The translations under genes were made by a program, and so were the position numbers. Below are positions 1 through 11,485 of a DNA stretch of 59,328 nt, in pieces (the stretch's first letter is position 1; each line of letters begins with the position of its first letter). This DNA comes from Hofstenia miamia (lineage: Eukaryota; Xenacoelomorpha; Acoela; Hofsteniidae). Under the pieces are notes generated by a model. It was not told where the DNA came from and made no database searches. It saw nothing but the letters and a program-made list of their open reading frames with translations. The stretch is taken from NCBI GenBank assembly GCA_900660155.1, contig CABFPE010000131.1, positions 939,222 through 998,549 of the forward strand, in the 5' to 3' direction.

Positions 1-228
1 GTATTGATAGGATGCACCGGACCATTTTAGTCTTTCAAGTCCATATGTTGTCTCCATTGATATCAGATTCGAAAAAAATTGGCTTTTTATTGAGCTTTAA
101 GACCTCTAAAATGACTGCATTTCTGGCAAAGCTGACAGATTTCCACAGAAAAATGCATTTGATTAAAATTATTTCGATTTATTTAGGCCGTTGATTGTTA
201 TCTTTCTCAAGTTAGTTTAAATCGTCAG

Positions 229-1352
229 AGAAAAAAAGAAAACTTACATAAGAAATGGAACGAAATTATATATGAACCTTCTGCTTCTCAAATAGACGCT
301 ATATCTAAAGGTCCTTGTATGGAGACCTTACGAAAAGTGAGAAACACTTCCTACGTACAATATCTTCATCATCGTAATAAAGTGGTAAGAATCATTTCTA
401 CACTAGTAATGTATAACACATAGTGGGATTTTCTGTGTTGCATTGGCATCACTGTCGTCGAATTGAGATTTATATAACCTTTAGAGGCACGTTTCCCTCA
501 CTACTTTTGATAAAGAACAGTATAACCCAATGGCTGTTAGAGAAGCTGAACAGCAAGCAGGACTTAATGCAGTAGTTCGTGTTAAAAGTGCTAACGATCC
601 TTTGATTTCACAAAGCAATGCTCAGACACGTGAAAAACAGCTTATTGCCAATTGCGAGACAGGTAATTTCAGTTTTATGCTATTTTATTATTATTATTAT
701 TATTATTATTCTTACTTATTATTATTATTATTATTTGAATTTCAGAATTACTACGCCTGGCGATTCGGTCACTTTTATATAGACATATAAAATTTCTTTC
801 AATTTTAGAATTTTTATACATTTTTGATAAAATCTTGCTCAAATGGAAGGGTACAATTTTAGAGCTGAAGCCAGGATGCATTATAAAGAACTAGTTAACT
901 TTTTCAGATCAGATTGGTAAACAATTATATTCAAAACATTGATTAATTTTTACTTATTTGCCCACCCAGACACTCATATAATCTACGCGATGCAAATATG
1001 GTTGCCCTCTAAGGTTTTGCAGGTACATTCAGTCCAATAGGATTTATTGTTCTCAGTACCATAAGACTCGGTTCTGAGACAAAGTTTTTTAGTGGGCTGG
1101 GGCTAACATGGAATTGGTATCATCCTTATTTCAGAATATTTACCATAATTTTGTCCAAAATTGAAGTTATTTAGAATTACAGAATTTATAATTTTTATTT
1201 TAGGCAAAATTCTAACCTCTGAAGAGTTGGAGAATTTGTCAAGACCGCCACATCCATTAGTTCCTTTGGGCCGCCATGGAATCGGGAACAAAGAGTGGGT
1301 GAATGGTCCACTTATTCAAATTGATAGTTCCCCCAGATTGCAAAGCCGGTAA
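229..1352 (+). CDS. FAM228-family protein, 3' part (three exons; 5' end outside window)
   Basis: Three exons join in frame: 229-384 (after a CAG acceptor; donor GTAAGA), 485-662 (acceptor TTTAG; donor GTAATT, phase 1) and 1204-1352 (acceptor TTTTAG; stop TAA). Together they give about 160 residues. Features match my memory of FAM228A/B: a KKENLHKKWNE stretch near the start, a YNPM motif, DPL followed by a charged run, then the CETGKILTSEELENL segment (FAM228B: CETGKIYSMKEFKEIEK) and EWVNGPLIQID near the C-terminus. FAM228 proteins are poorly characterised; no enzyme motif is seen. The exon at 229 has no start codon and opens with an acceptor, so the gene begins left of the window. A donor-like CGGTAATT at the final codons means a further exon cannot be excluded, but the in-frame TAA is the simplest end. 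Exon structure is seen in the sequence; family assignment is from recalled motifs. Confidence 0.72.
685..736. repeat. (ATT)n microsatellite in FAM228-like intron
   Basis: An imperfect ATT trinucleotide run lies about 22 bp downstream of the donor at 663. It explains the tyrosine- and asparagine-rich open frames seen there on both strands. Confidence 0.95.
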
Positions 1353-2117
1353 TTTCTAAATTCGATTAATCTTTGGTACAATTACTGAAATATTACTATT
1401 AACTCAATCATTTTATGGTTAATGATTAAAATGCTTTGCGTTTGTGAATTTGTACACCAATGAAATCAAAGCTTTCTTATGAAATACATTGACTGTGCAT
1501 AGTACCAAATATCCTTATTAATTCATTCAACACACAGTTGAAAGAAGTTGTCACATAATTCATCAAGTAAATGAACTCTAAGTGTGAATTTTCAAGAAAA
1601 ACATCCCAAAACGTAAATTTGATCATTTTGAATGACTTTGAATTTTGAATTACTTTCACCATACGCATTCTACAAAGCAGCATTTGAAAATTAAATTTTT
1701 GCTGCGTTTGATTTATGACATATAGTTTATTTATAACATTTGTATTCTTAGTGATGTAAATGAAGAAAAGGTACGTCAAATAACCTGTTATCCTTTGTGA
1801 AATCAATTCTTCCTTTTTTTACAAATTTATGTATCTCTATTGTTATATATTTATGCAATTAAAAAATTGCCCAAAAATTATAATGGACTGTATGTATTTT
1901 ATTTCATGTTTAGAAACACTCAAAAGTTATTGATATTTTATCAACTTTGTTTTAGAAATCCTGCAATCGTTGATATCTATTTCATATGCAAAGCGTGCGG
2001 GTATTTTGCTAAACAATGTTAGAATTGTCATTTCTAGTAAATTTAAATAAAGCCATCCGGCATTCTATAATCTGATTCAACAGAATTTCTGAGATGTTAA
2101 TACATATATTTCAAAAC
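1353..2117. other. Intergenic, no gene recognised
   Basis: AT-rich sequence after the FAM228-like stop. Short open frames on both strands show no recognisable domain or coherent splice structure. Nothing else is supported here before the hAT element. Confidence 0.6.
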
Positions 2118-3779
2118 CAGGCCCGTAGGCAGCCTTATCACCTAAGGGGGTCGACATGCATTCAGAACGGTTGATAGGAATTTCGACATTCCTTAAAATT
2201 TAACCCTTTTCTGGCAAAAATTGTATGTTAATCGATTTTTTTAAATATGACAATTTTTCTAGATAAATATACGTCAAAAAGCATGTTGATAATTGAAAAA
2301 ATATATAAACTTTTTTTAGTGGGATAATCGCTATGTTCATTGTGATGAACCCTGACCAGCCTCTCATTTTTATGTTCACTGGAATGTTCAAATCCCATAG
2401 ATGTTTGGTCATTATAATGTATATTAAGGGATACATAATGCTAATGAAAATATTTGTGAACAAATATAGCAATAGTTAATAGGATTTTTAAAAAAAATAA
2501 TTCTGAAATTGAAACTTTTCAGCTTAGGCTGAATAACAATTAATTGTTTAACATATAAATCGCAACAAGAAACTGTAAGAGAAAGTATTTCATTTTTGGC
2601 ATAGACACAACGACATAAACCACTAAAACAGATTTTCAGTTTTTTGTTTTATTCATTGTAATTAACAATGACCAGAAAAGGATTAAATTAACTGTACGCT
2701 ATTTTCATTTAATGTTGCATGCATCGGCGGGCTGTAAGACAATAATGGGTTAAGGGCCATAGTTGCCATACCATACAAATACAATACAATAACGGAATTG
2801 ACAGGCTTTTAATACGGCCATTATTTATGAAAGGTAGTACTATATTTCACAATAATTGTCACATAATGGTATTCACGATTTAACATTTGTAAAATATTAC
2901 GCCAAAGTAAATACTACCGATCAGCCACTTATTGCACATTACTCACACACGTTTATGAAATTGCTTGGTAAAAGCTTTTCTACACTCATTGGAAATACTG
3001 CGAATGAGTCGACAAAGTTTGCATTGACATGGACACCTGCGCTTGTCTGAATGAATATTGCGAATTAGAGTGGCTAACATCACATAATTTTCAATTTTTC
3101 CAAAATTTGCTCCAGCAATTATGAAGGTGTTTGCAACCGAAATTCTTTCAAATTTTGTTTGAGGGTTCGCTCCAATATTTGAAAAATACAAGCGTTCACA
3201 TTTCTATATTTTTATGAAGTTTCTTAAATTCAAATGTGTGGCTTTTTTAATATTATTAGGTAGTTCCCTAAGAAATTGGAAGTAAAAAGAACACATTCAA
3301 AATGCGGAACAACTCACTTTATATCAGATTTAGTGAGAGACTGCAGAAGCATAATTTTAATTATTATTCTAATTACTGTAGCCTGTTGAAAAAAGATTTA
3401 TCAAACCTTATCAGATATAACAGGAAATACTTTTTTAATCTTGACCGATAAACCTCACAACCTTTCTTTGAATTTTCTAAACGGCGTCTAGGGCAGTAAT
3501 TGCCAACCGATAGTGTTTATAGATTGATCGTAAGAATTAGAACCCATTGAATTTGAAACCACTTGCTGTTTTCTTGCAAGTCATCCACACTTACTTGGGC
3601 GTTAGAACAGTTGTGGGAAATTTTGTCGAAATCCGCGTGGAAACTAAAAGTTTTCACGCATTTTCTTTAACAATTTGAATTTTGATTGAATGTTTAAATA
3701 TAGTGATTTTGCTTTTTTGTTCAAGGGGTTGACTGACCTGCCAGGGGTTTGTCACCCTTAATCCTTGACTACGGGCCTG
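2118..3779. mobile_element. hAT-type DNA transposon, non-autonomous or decayed
   Basis: The ends are CAGGCCCGTAG at 2118 and its complement CTACGGGCCTG ending at 3779. The 8 bp on either side match at 7 positions (TTCAAAAC at 2110-2117, ATCAAAAC at 3780-3787). Terminal CAGG...CCTG plus an 8-bp target duplication is the hAT signature. No intact transposase is seen inside the 1.66 kb; short frames at 2856-3050 (+) and 2943-3191 (-) have no clear family. The left end (AGCCTTATCACCTAAGG and following) is shared with the element at 13196-14146. It carries a nested piggyBac-type MITE at 2204-2682. Confidence 0.8.
2204..2682. mobile_element. piggyBac-type MITE nested in the hAT copy
   Basis: Flanked by TTAA on both sides (2200-2203 and 2683-2686). 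Inverted ends are CCCTTTTCTGG on the left and CCAGAAAAGGA on the right. TTAA target sites and C-rich termini are typical of piggyBac-mobilised elements. At 479 bp it is non-coding. Confidence 0.72.
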
Positions 3780-3822
3780 ATCAAAACCATAAATTCAATT
3801 ACTTTTATATTGTCACTAGTAG

Positions 3823-3969
3823 TTAAGACTGCGGCAAGTACGTCCCAGTGGGGCACTATGAGGTTCTCGTAACACAAGTGACTATTTGCGATGTGGACTT
3901 GTATCTATAGTCACGGGTGTTACGAGAACCTCATGGTGTTCCATTATGTACTTAAGTGATCTTAAGTAC
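3823..3969. mobile_element. Short hairpin MITE with direct repeats
   Basis: Arms centred near 3900 pair well: GAGGTTCTCGTAACAC on the left faces GTGTTACGAGAACCTC on the right, extending outward to TTAAG/CTTAA. The block is flanked by 12-bp direct copies of TGTCACTAGTAG (3811-3822 and 3970-3981), which look like a target duplication. The superfamily is unknown. Confidence 0.65.
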
Positions 3970-4129
3970 TGTCACTAGTAGACTCAAATCTAACGAATAA
4001 CATAACGGAAAGATCGATCTGTATATGCATGTGTATTCACAACTTAATAACTGTTTGTCTTTGTTGTAAATGAGTGCATGGTGTGTCTAGCTTCACATAG
4101 ACATTGTTTCCATGACAATATTACTTGGT

Positions 4130-5574
4130 AACCTCTTCAGACCGAGACTTTTTAAAATTGTTCAAATAATGGTTTCTACCTTTGGTATTTGAAATAAATA
4201 TGATACAAGGTGGGAAATTTACTATTGGGAATTTTTTCCAATTTTTGAAAGCAGTAGACAAATTTGAAATTTTGAGTCTCATGCGACCCATTCGATCTAA
4301 AACGGTGCTTTTTCACAATTTCATTTATTTATATGATTGCTAAAGTCTTGCTAAGAATGTATATATTTGTATATGAGACTAATATTAAACATTATATATA
4401 ATTAAAAATATTAATATTAATGATTAATAATGCTGATGAATGAAATTAATTACAATGTGCAATACATAATTACATGTATAGGTCTGTGATAGTAACCATG
4501 GAAAAATGTGATAAAATCGAGGTTTTTATGCAATTAAGGGGAATTACGTTTAGAACTATGATGTAATTGCGGGTTTTAGTCAAACAAAGAAACATTACAG
4601 TTTGAAATTTTTCTATCTGCTTTTTCAGCTTGATAACCAATGATGCCGACCACTTGATTCCAACATCACAATCTCGTGAAGCTGATTTCTTGTCGATAGG
4701 TTTACTTGTAGTGTTCGGGCAGAATATGTGCGTGAAGTAGGGAATCCAATGAGACAAGAGCCAGCCGTTTTCTAAAATCCAGACGAGTCTTTGGACAATC
4801 GGATCCAACCTCGACTCCTATATTATATATTTTCTCGGTTTAAAATCAAAGGCTTCTTGCAAAAGGAAGGCATTAACAACAGCCATGTCTAATTAATCGT
4901 AGAATCGTTTCATGTAATATTTCAACGGATCCTTCTTATCAAACTAGTAAGGTTTAGTCTTTTGGTCAATTTAATCAGTTTTTTTCATAGTGTTGTTGTG
5001 CAGTGGGCTACCTTTGGATAAGGAAAATTAACCTTCTCCTGACTACCTCTTTGCCTCCTCTTTGCGTGAGTCATATCGGAGCCATCAATTATAGCAGCAG
5101 GTGAATCGGTCGATTGTCTTGCACTTCAGCATTGACTGCTAAAGTGCGTTATAATTGAATGATATATGTAAAAACCGCAGTTGAGACCCAATGGGTCTAT
5201 GTGAACCATTATGTTATCAGGCCTAGTGACCACATCTACAATACCGAGGTCAAATATTCAGATAAAATATATCAGTGACGTTATAAATTATAAGAAAAAT
5301 ATGAGAAAATAAAAATTCAGCATGAATAAGGGGTGAGGAAATATTGAATAAATATCAAAAAAACAAAAATTTCATCTACATGTATTATTGTCCAAATGAA
5401 TTTTTACTTTACTTGAGCTGTTAGGAAACTAACAAACACTATCAAAAAACTTGATGGTCATTTTTGTCAAATTTATTTTATATCCTATAGTTTAATGTAT
5501 GGATAACTATGAAAAACTATGGACCAAAGACAAAAAATCATTGGGTCATATATGACCCATTCGGTCCTAAGCGG
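4130..5574. mobile_element. Possible piggyBac-like remnant
   Basis: The right end reads GGTCCTAAGCGG followed by TTAA (5575-5578). The left end CCTCTTCAGACCGA follows GTAA, a one-base variant of TTAA. Ends pair only partly. Copies of a GACCCATTCG subterminal motif occur near 4290 and 5555. No recognisable transposase; the minus-strand ORF at 4470-4808 (112 codons) is unassigned. Confidence 0.35.
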
Positions 5575-5829
5575 TTAAATGTTATTAGTTTATAGATTAT
5601 CCATTGTTATATTTATGAGTTATATTGAAATGCAAGATTGTAAGCTTGTAATTTGCAGTGATGGCAGAGATTACAAAGAAACATCGATTGAAATGAAATT
5701 GTGCGTAAGAAAGTAGCGATTTCTATCGACTATATTTTCTGTTACCAATGAATTTTGTAGCCCTTTCGCAAATATGAAGAAAATATCAGAAGCATTGTAA
5801 TATTAATATTTGAGAGAGATCGAACATTT

Positions 5830-7208
5830 GCTTCATTTTTCACAGTCCGCAACAATATAGTCCATGTATTCATTCAAAAAAGATTTTGTGTAGGTTTGCA
5901 CCCTTCGTACCGCTTTGTTCCATTCAGCTGTTATCAAAACATTGCGATTACCACATAATTTTGGGGGCAATGAGAATGCGACAAAAGCACCCTATCAACT
6001 GATTTGTTGTAGCGAGTTTCAGCTGTTGGCCTTCACTCATGATCCTCCACACCAAAATCCTGGTACGTCTAAAACTTCTTTACAGATGGATACAGCATCA
6101 GGCATTGTAGCAATGCACTCTGAACACGATAAATGGCGTTTGCAACAACGTTTAAAACCTGAATTCCCTATTCTGCGAATTGATATAATGCCAAATCAGT
6201 GATTCTTTTCTTAATTTCTTTGTTTTTCGAAGTTAAGAACAATTCAGGATTTTTGTTTACAATTTGTTGAACATGGTTCCAAATTGCGAATTTACCACTT
6301 CAATAGTGCAACAGACAAGCTCCAACAAACCTCAATGTGGATTGCAGGCTTTGTGGAGTCTTCTTTAGCTGCAAGTAATGTGCGTAAACTGTGCATATAT
6401 TTAAACATTTTAGCAATTTTAGCAATTGGGATGAGGTTAAGTCTTTGACCAATAAATTTGGCTGGTAAGTAACACAGCCAATAGACTCAGGTTAAGTCGT
6501 CTTTTCCAACAACGAATGTCTCATTTTGGCCATTTTTCTGGCATTAAAAGTATTTACAGCTACGACAATAAATTCATATTCTTCCTCTTCACTTACTATT
6601 GCAGATTCAGTCAATTTTGCCATATATTCGGATGTATGGCTTTTGGAGCCAGTTTGTAATGTCTCAAGAAAATAAGCATTGACCTCAGATTGCACTGAAC
6701 ATCCAACTAAAGGATCATTATTTGTACCAGGCCAGTCGTCAATACACATTGTAAATATCATTATGAATATCAAGTATTTCGCTACCAAGTTTGCGTCTAG
6801 AGGGCGGCGTGTAACCGGGATTCAGATCGCAGACTGACGTCTAAATAGATAAAAGTCATTAATTATATCTTTTCGTTATTTTTACGATTTATTTTAAATT
6901 CAATCTTCATTTTTTTCAAATTGAACAGTATACTTGCTAAAAATGGTTTGACTCTACTGTTCGGAAAGCAATGTTGTTTGCGGATAAAAACGTCTAGTGT
7001 CTTTGTCAAATTTGGCTTTCTGCTGTGGGTTTGTGGAAGTCGCATATTGCGTTATTCGTGGCTGATTTGCAATAGATGGTGCAGATGATGAAGTCCCTGA
7101 TGCAGACGGCCCTTGTGTTATGGATTCATCTCTCTCCACAGAATTGCATTGGTTTTCGCAAAATGCTTCTGGATTCTGTCCACTAGCGAGGCACATTCGT
7201 AGGAACAA
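5830..7208 (-). pseudogene. hAT transposase remnant
   Basis: On the minus strand, 7208-6954 encodes a linker with QPRITQYATSTNPQQKAKFDK, resembling the region after the BED finger in hAT transposases. 6788-6492 encodes DWPGTNNDPLVGCSVQSE, then GSKSHTSEYMAKL and KMAKMRHSLLE, matching the hAT catalytic core pattern (DGWSNxxxEPL, GKSHTAEYL, NxxKMRxxLE). Further toward 5830 only scattered similarity remains (WNKAVRRVQTYTKSFLNEYM). The reading frame is interrupted repeatedly, so it is a dead copy. Element ends were not found. Confidence 0.65.
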
Positions 7209-7209
7209 T

Positions 7210-8254
7210 GCCGATATCGTGTTTTGTTAGTAGCAATTCGCTCAAATTCTGCAAATATTGTGTCCAATTTTTAACTAACATCCGACATGCGTTTAATTGA
7301 AAATGCAAAAATTATGTAAAGACACACTTACGAGAAAAAATTGGAACACGTTAGAAAACAGAATGAAAAAAAAACCTGATTAAAACGCATGTCTGAGATA
7401 TGTTTTACAACACTGTTTAAAACATGTCAACCCTGGTTAGTGGACAAATGCTTCGATGAAGATGTACGTGAATTATATATGCTGCACAAAAATGATGATT
7501 TTCAAACCTCTGTAAATTAATACATCATATATCATTCATAGATCATGCCTCGAATAATGTATGTACAGTGCTGTTTATAGTTCCTTTACATCACGTATGT
7601 TATAATTCATATAAATAATTCATTTTTTCTAAATTTATTGATATTCCGTTGAAATGGCCCAGTTCTCCTGGCCATGTTAATACAATCATGAAAGTTTAAG
7701 TATGATACTCTTAAATGCCTTTACTGTCAAAGAGTTAAAACCACTGGTGTAAGTCTGCATGACTTTGCCTTTGAATTTTAATATTTGATTTCTTTGAAAT
7801 TCTAAGAATAAGGTATTAATAATCAATCTGGTGAAAACGTTGGGTGCATACATATTGTTTATTATACATTTATGAATTAAGTTATGTTTAGTCGTCGTCA
7901 AAGGGGTCTGATGCTTATTGGTGATTACGATCCAAGAACTTGGAATGAATATGATGCTGTTCCACCTCGAATGTGGTCCTCGGAAATGAAAAGCAACTAT
8001 AATAAACCAATTTTAAATGTAAATTAGTGTGATATCTATTAGTGTAAATGCAGCTTTTGAAGATCTTTTTGGGTGAATTGTTTCTATTACTAGCGAATGC
8101 CATTCGAATATTGCTTTCAAAGATTAAGTAATGCATAGGTTGCTTCTTAGAAATTACTGCTATAAAATCTCGTAATCCTATTATTACATTATGTTGTCTA
8201 CAAAACAAAATAAAGTCGGAAAAGTCTGCTGGAACATTATAAAGCCCCTTAACC
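7210..8254. other. Unassigned AT-rich sequence
   Basis: No gene recognised. The 123-codon minus frame at 7915-8286 has no family I know and overlaps a hAT-like terminus at 8255. It may be transposon-derived. Confidence 0.4.
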
Positions 8255-9770
8255 AGTAGCGGCTCGTGCATGCAAAAGTTAGGCAAGCAAATTTTATTTA
8301 TGTAACCAAATTAGTGTAAATAATAAACCATGAAAAATATATAAATGACATCGTCGAGGCGATTTTTTTCAGAAATTTATCTGTAATATTATTATAAATA
8401 TAAGATTAATCCTGCAGTTCTTTTAATAAATCATTTTCAAGAAAAATTGCAATTGATTTTTGTAGTTTTTTCTCCTCTAATCGGTTATTCTTGAATTTGC
8501 TTAAAATTTCTTTAATCAGAAAATAATCGTTCTGCAATAAGACGCTGCTTAAAATCTAATAGTTTGTACTAATTCAAATATTTACAAATTTTCGGTAAGG
8601 CAGTCAATAAATCGTGCATTTCAAACTATTGAATAAGAATTTTGTTGATTACAATAGAAGGCATGTTGATAGTAGAAAACTTGAGATAAATTGCCAAGTT
8701 TTCAAGATTTAGAATTTTAGAGTAGTTACTTAGAGCAGAAAATGGCAGCTGATTGAAATCACATTTAAATTGCTCAATGCTTTTTAAAATTTATCTCAAA
8801 ATATGTGAGGGAAAAAATGTGAAAAAACTATTATACCAGATAGGAGCCTCGTTCTATGCAGGTACTAGGTGGCTAATTCAATTCCGTTTTTCATTTTTCA
8901 TTTTGATCATTTGGAAAAATTAAATGAAAATTGATATTGAAAAACGGAAATAAGCATTTTTCATTTTCGCTTTTCAAATTTCATTTTGCCAATTTACATT
9001 TTTAAAATGAAAAATGAAACATTTCAATTCTGTTTTTCGTTTTTTTATTTTCGTTTTGGTTGTTATCATTCTTATGTAATTGCTATCCCATTAATTGTTT
9101 AATCAATAAACAGTAACCGCAAATGTAATTGAAATATATTGATGTCCATATTAGTAAACAACTCTTTGTTTTATTGAGAGAAGCTATAGTAGTTCAAAAA
9201 CAACAACATAGAAATTGCATAAGAATGATAACAACCAAAACGAAAATGAAAAGCGAAAAATGGAATTGAAATGTTTCATTTTTCACTTTTCATTTTTCAA
9301 TTTTTGTTTTTCTTTTGAAAAATTTTTAAAATGAAATTTGAAAAGCGAAAATGGATATTTCCGTTTTTCAATTTCAATTTTCATTTCATCTTTCCAAATG
9401 ATCAAAATTAAAAATGAAAAACGGAATTGAATTGGCCACCTGGTACCTGCATACTTGCTCAAGTATATTTTCAATTCGGCACTTCTTCAATAAAGAAATG
9501 TTTCTGATTGATATTTGATATTTAAATAATAATTTTCATGTTTACTTTTGGATTATTGCATTGAATGAAAATATTTCGCGTGGTTCTTTTACAACGGAAA
9601 TATTTCAATGCGAAGCAATGACCGCTTGCTTTTCTAGCAAAATTATCGCGCGATGAGTTGAAGAAAACATGCAATTTAATCGTTTGAGCAAGCGTAGATA
9701 CAGCATTAAGGCATTTGCTTGCTGTGGCGCAATCATTCAATGATTTTTAAAGCAAATCGAAACAAATTAC
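8255..9770 (-). pseudogene. Second hAT remnant (ZMYM1-like type), split by a foldback insertion
   Basis: A hAT-like terminus CAGTAGCGGCTCGTGC begins at 8255. Reading the minus strand, 9740-9522 (NDCATASKCLNAVSTLAQTIKLHVFFNSS) resembles the segment preceding the LxxFFxSSxxRW motif of ZMYM1/TTF-type hAT transposases. 8560-8400 resembles the C-terminal dimerisation region (AERLFS, then NRLEEKKLQKSIAIFLE). Similarity is interrupted by stops. The foldback element at 8857-9451 separates the two blocks. The opposite terminus was not located. Confidence 0.5.
8857..9451. mobile_element. 595-bp foldback (long inverted repeat) element
   Basis: Two arms of about 220 bp (8857-9080 and 9225-9451) are near-perfect inverted copies, beginning GCAGGTACTAGGTGGC and ending GCCACCTGGTACCTGC, with a spacer of about 145 bp. 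It is flanked by TA on each side. Arms are built from repeated CATTTTTCATTTT-like units. It is non-coding and inserted in the hAT remnant. Confidence 0.8.
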
Positions 9771-10035
9771 TTCCTAATTCAATTCATATTATTAGGTTAA
9801 ATGTTTAAAGCACCTAATGATGTACTATTTGCAATTAAGTATGAAATTCATTTATTAAGAATAAATCATCAACACATTTACAAAATCCAATTATTTAGTT
9901 ACTATTAACACTAAATTTATAAAATTAATCATGGATACAAAAATATTCGATTCATATTTACTTTTTGAAATGATTAAGAAAAATTATCAACAAATTCACA
10001 CAATTAACTTAATACGATTTACACCATTCTTTATT
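9771..10035. other. AT-rich spacer, nothing recognised
   Basis: No coding or repeat signal supported. Confidence 0.4.
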
Positions 10036-10670
10036 TCGATCTAGTGATGAGGATCTAGAGATCTTGCTAGGCTCATATTAGCATTGCCTCGGATTAGCGC
10101 GATTGAGAGAGACTGTAAAAATCTAAAGGGAGCAGTAGTCACATTTCTATTGTGAATTTTCCGTGATTCAGCAAGGAGAGCCAGCTTCCGAAAAGTTTTA
10201 ATTGAGGTAGCTGAGAAGCCCCTAGCGTTTCTAAGGCCAAAGGCACAAATGTACAATCTTCAGATTCACAATTATTAAAGTGTTTTGAAAATTTGCGATC
10301 TTCAGCTATTCCTAGAGACCAGCCTGCATATTGGATGCCGCATTTGAAATTGTTGAAATTTGCAGCAGTGAGATAACAGTCAAGTCTAGTGCAGCTGGCT
10401 TGCCTGCAGACCAATCAGGACTGAAAACATCTCCAGGTTTAGACCGAGTCCCATTAATTAGATTACGTTGCTCTTTGACAGGAGATAAGGAGGCAGAAGC
10501 TGCCATTGAGTATACAATATAGCGAAGACAATCATGCCGACCAATTCTGTCACCTTTGCTGCTGCAAGTAAGAGAATGGTCTCCACAAATATCCAATGTC
10601 CCATTCTGACAAGAGGGGCACTTTCTAGATTATGAATAGAGTGGAAGACCTAAACGGTAACGAACTACTG
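10036..10670 (-). pseudogene. LINE ORF2 C-terminal fragment
   Basis: Minus-strand reading from about 10670: RYRLGLPL, then CPSCQNGTLDICGDHSLTC, then GDRIGRHDCLRYIVY and SKPGDVFSPDW, then (other frame, from 10320) HFNNCESEDCTFVPLALETLG. This is the zinc-knuckle plus C-terminal domain found after the reverse transcriptase in a group of invertebrate non-LTR elements (typical: GDHAxxC, GDRxxRHNxLRD, ADVLLPxW, FVPLAVETLGG). It contains at least one frame shift, the reverse transcriptase itself is missing, and it is a 5'-truncated dead copy. Confidence 0.7.
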
Positions 10671-10784
10671 CCTATGCTCTGAACGACGGGAAGCCACAAT
10701 ATTAGTGCCTGTACTTTGTGATGCTACCACGGGAGCGCCAATATAATGGCTTGTTTTCAAAATGCAATAATTCAAAAGACGGCC

Positions 10785-11485
10785 CACGTAGCCAACCACC
10801 AGTGGCAGAAACGGTGGGCCACCTGGTGGATTTGTCCGCCCTTACACCAGTGGCTAACTGGTGGCAAAATTACGATTTCAGCATCAGAGCAATGTCTCAA
10901 AGGTAACAATTGCAAACTTTTATATTGATAGAGTTTAAACATTGCAGTTTAAGCTAACACAAACCCAACAAAGGATTGAAGGCAATGCTAGCAAGCTTAC
11001 CATTTAAAGTGATTTGAATTTGGCAATAACAACAAGCATACAAAAATGCCCAATTTGAATTTAATTTTCAATTTCAAAAGAAATTGCAATTTTTAAGCAT
11101 TATTTTTTTCACTAATTAAGAATAACTTTTGCCCAATTTGAAGTACTCATATAGATATTAATTTCAAGGTTCGCGAATAATCGTGAATAAATTATTTAAA
11201 ATTTCATTCTGCATACATATCTTATAATTTTTGCAAATAGAAAATTGCAAAAAAGCTCTTCACAATGAATTTTATATATTTATGAAATCTAAGAAGCATA
11301 ATAATGAATAATATTTTAATTGCAATCATTAGCTCATATATTATTTATGATTAAAAGTAAATCAGATGTCACTAGTGGTCCACTGGGGTGACTATGAGTG
11401 GCTGTAGTTGCTACTACTGCCACTACTTCTCCACCAGTGGTCCACTCGTGGGAACTGGTGGCCGCCCATGCCACTCATTCCCCAA
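10785..11485. repeat. GC-rich CCACCAGTGG repeat pair
   Basis: A cluster of CCACCAGTGG/CCACTGGTGG-type motifs at 10785-10870 faces a second cluster at 11365-11480 in largely inverted orientation, around AT-rich sequence. Base composition differs sharply from the surroundings. It is possibly the two ends of a non-autonomous element; no clear target duplication was found. Confidence 0.4.

Noticed and set aside
1840-2022. Fourth exon of the FAM228-like gene ending ACGYFAKQC
   Set aside because: An acceptor exists and the frame can be joined, but the encoded sequence matches nothing in the family, and exon 3 already ends with an in-frame stop.
5915-6202. 95-codon plus-strand frame
   Set aside because: Lies opposite a hAT transposase remnant, and its residues match no family; likely a shadow.
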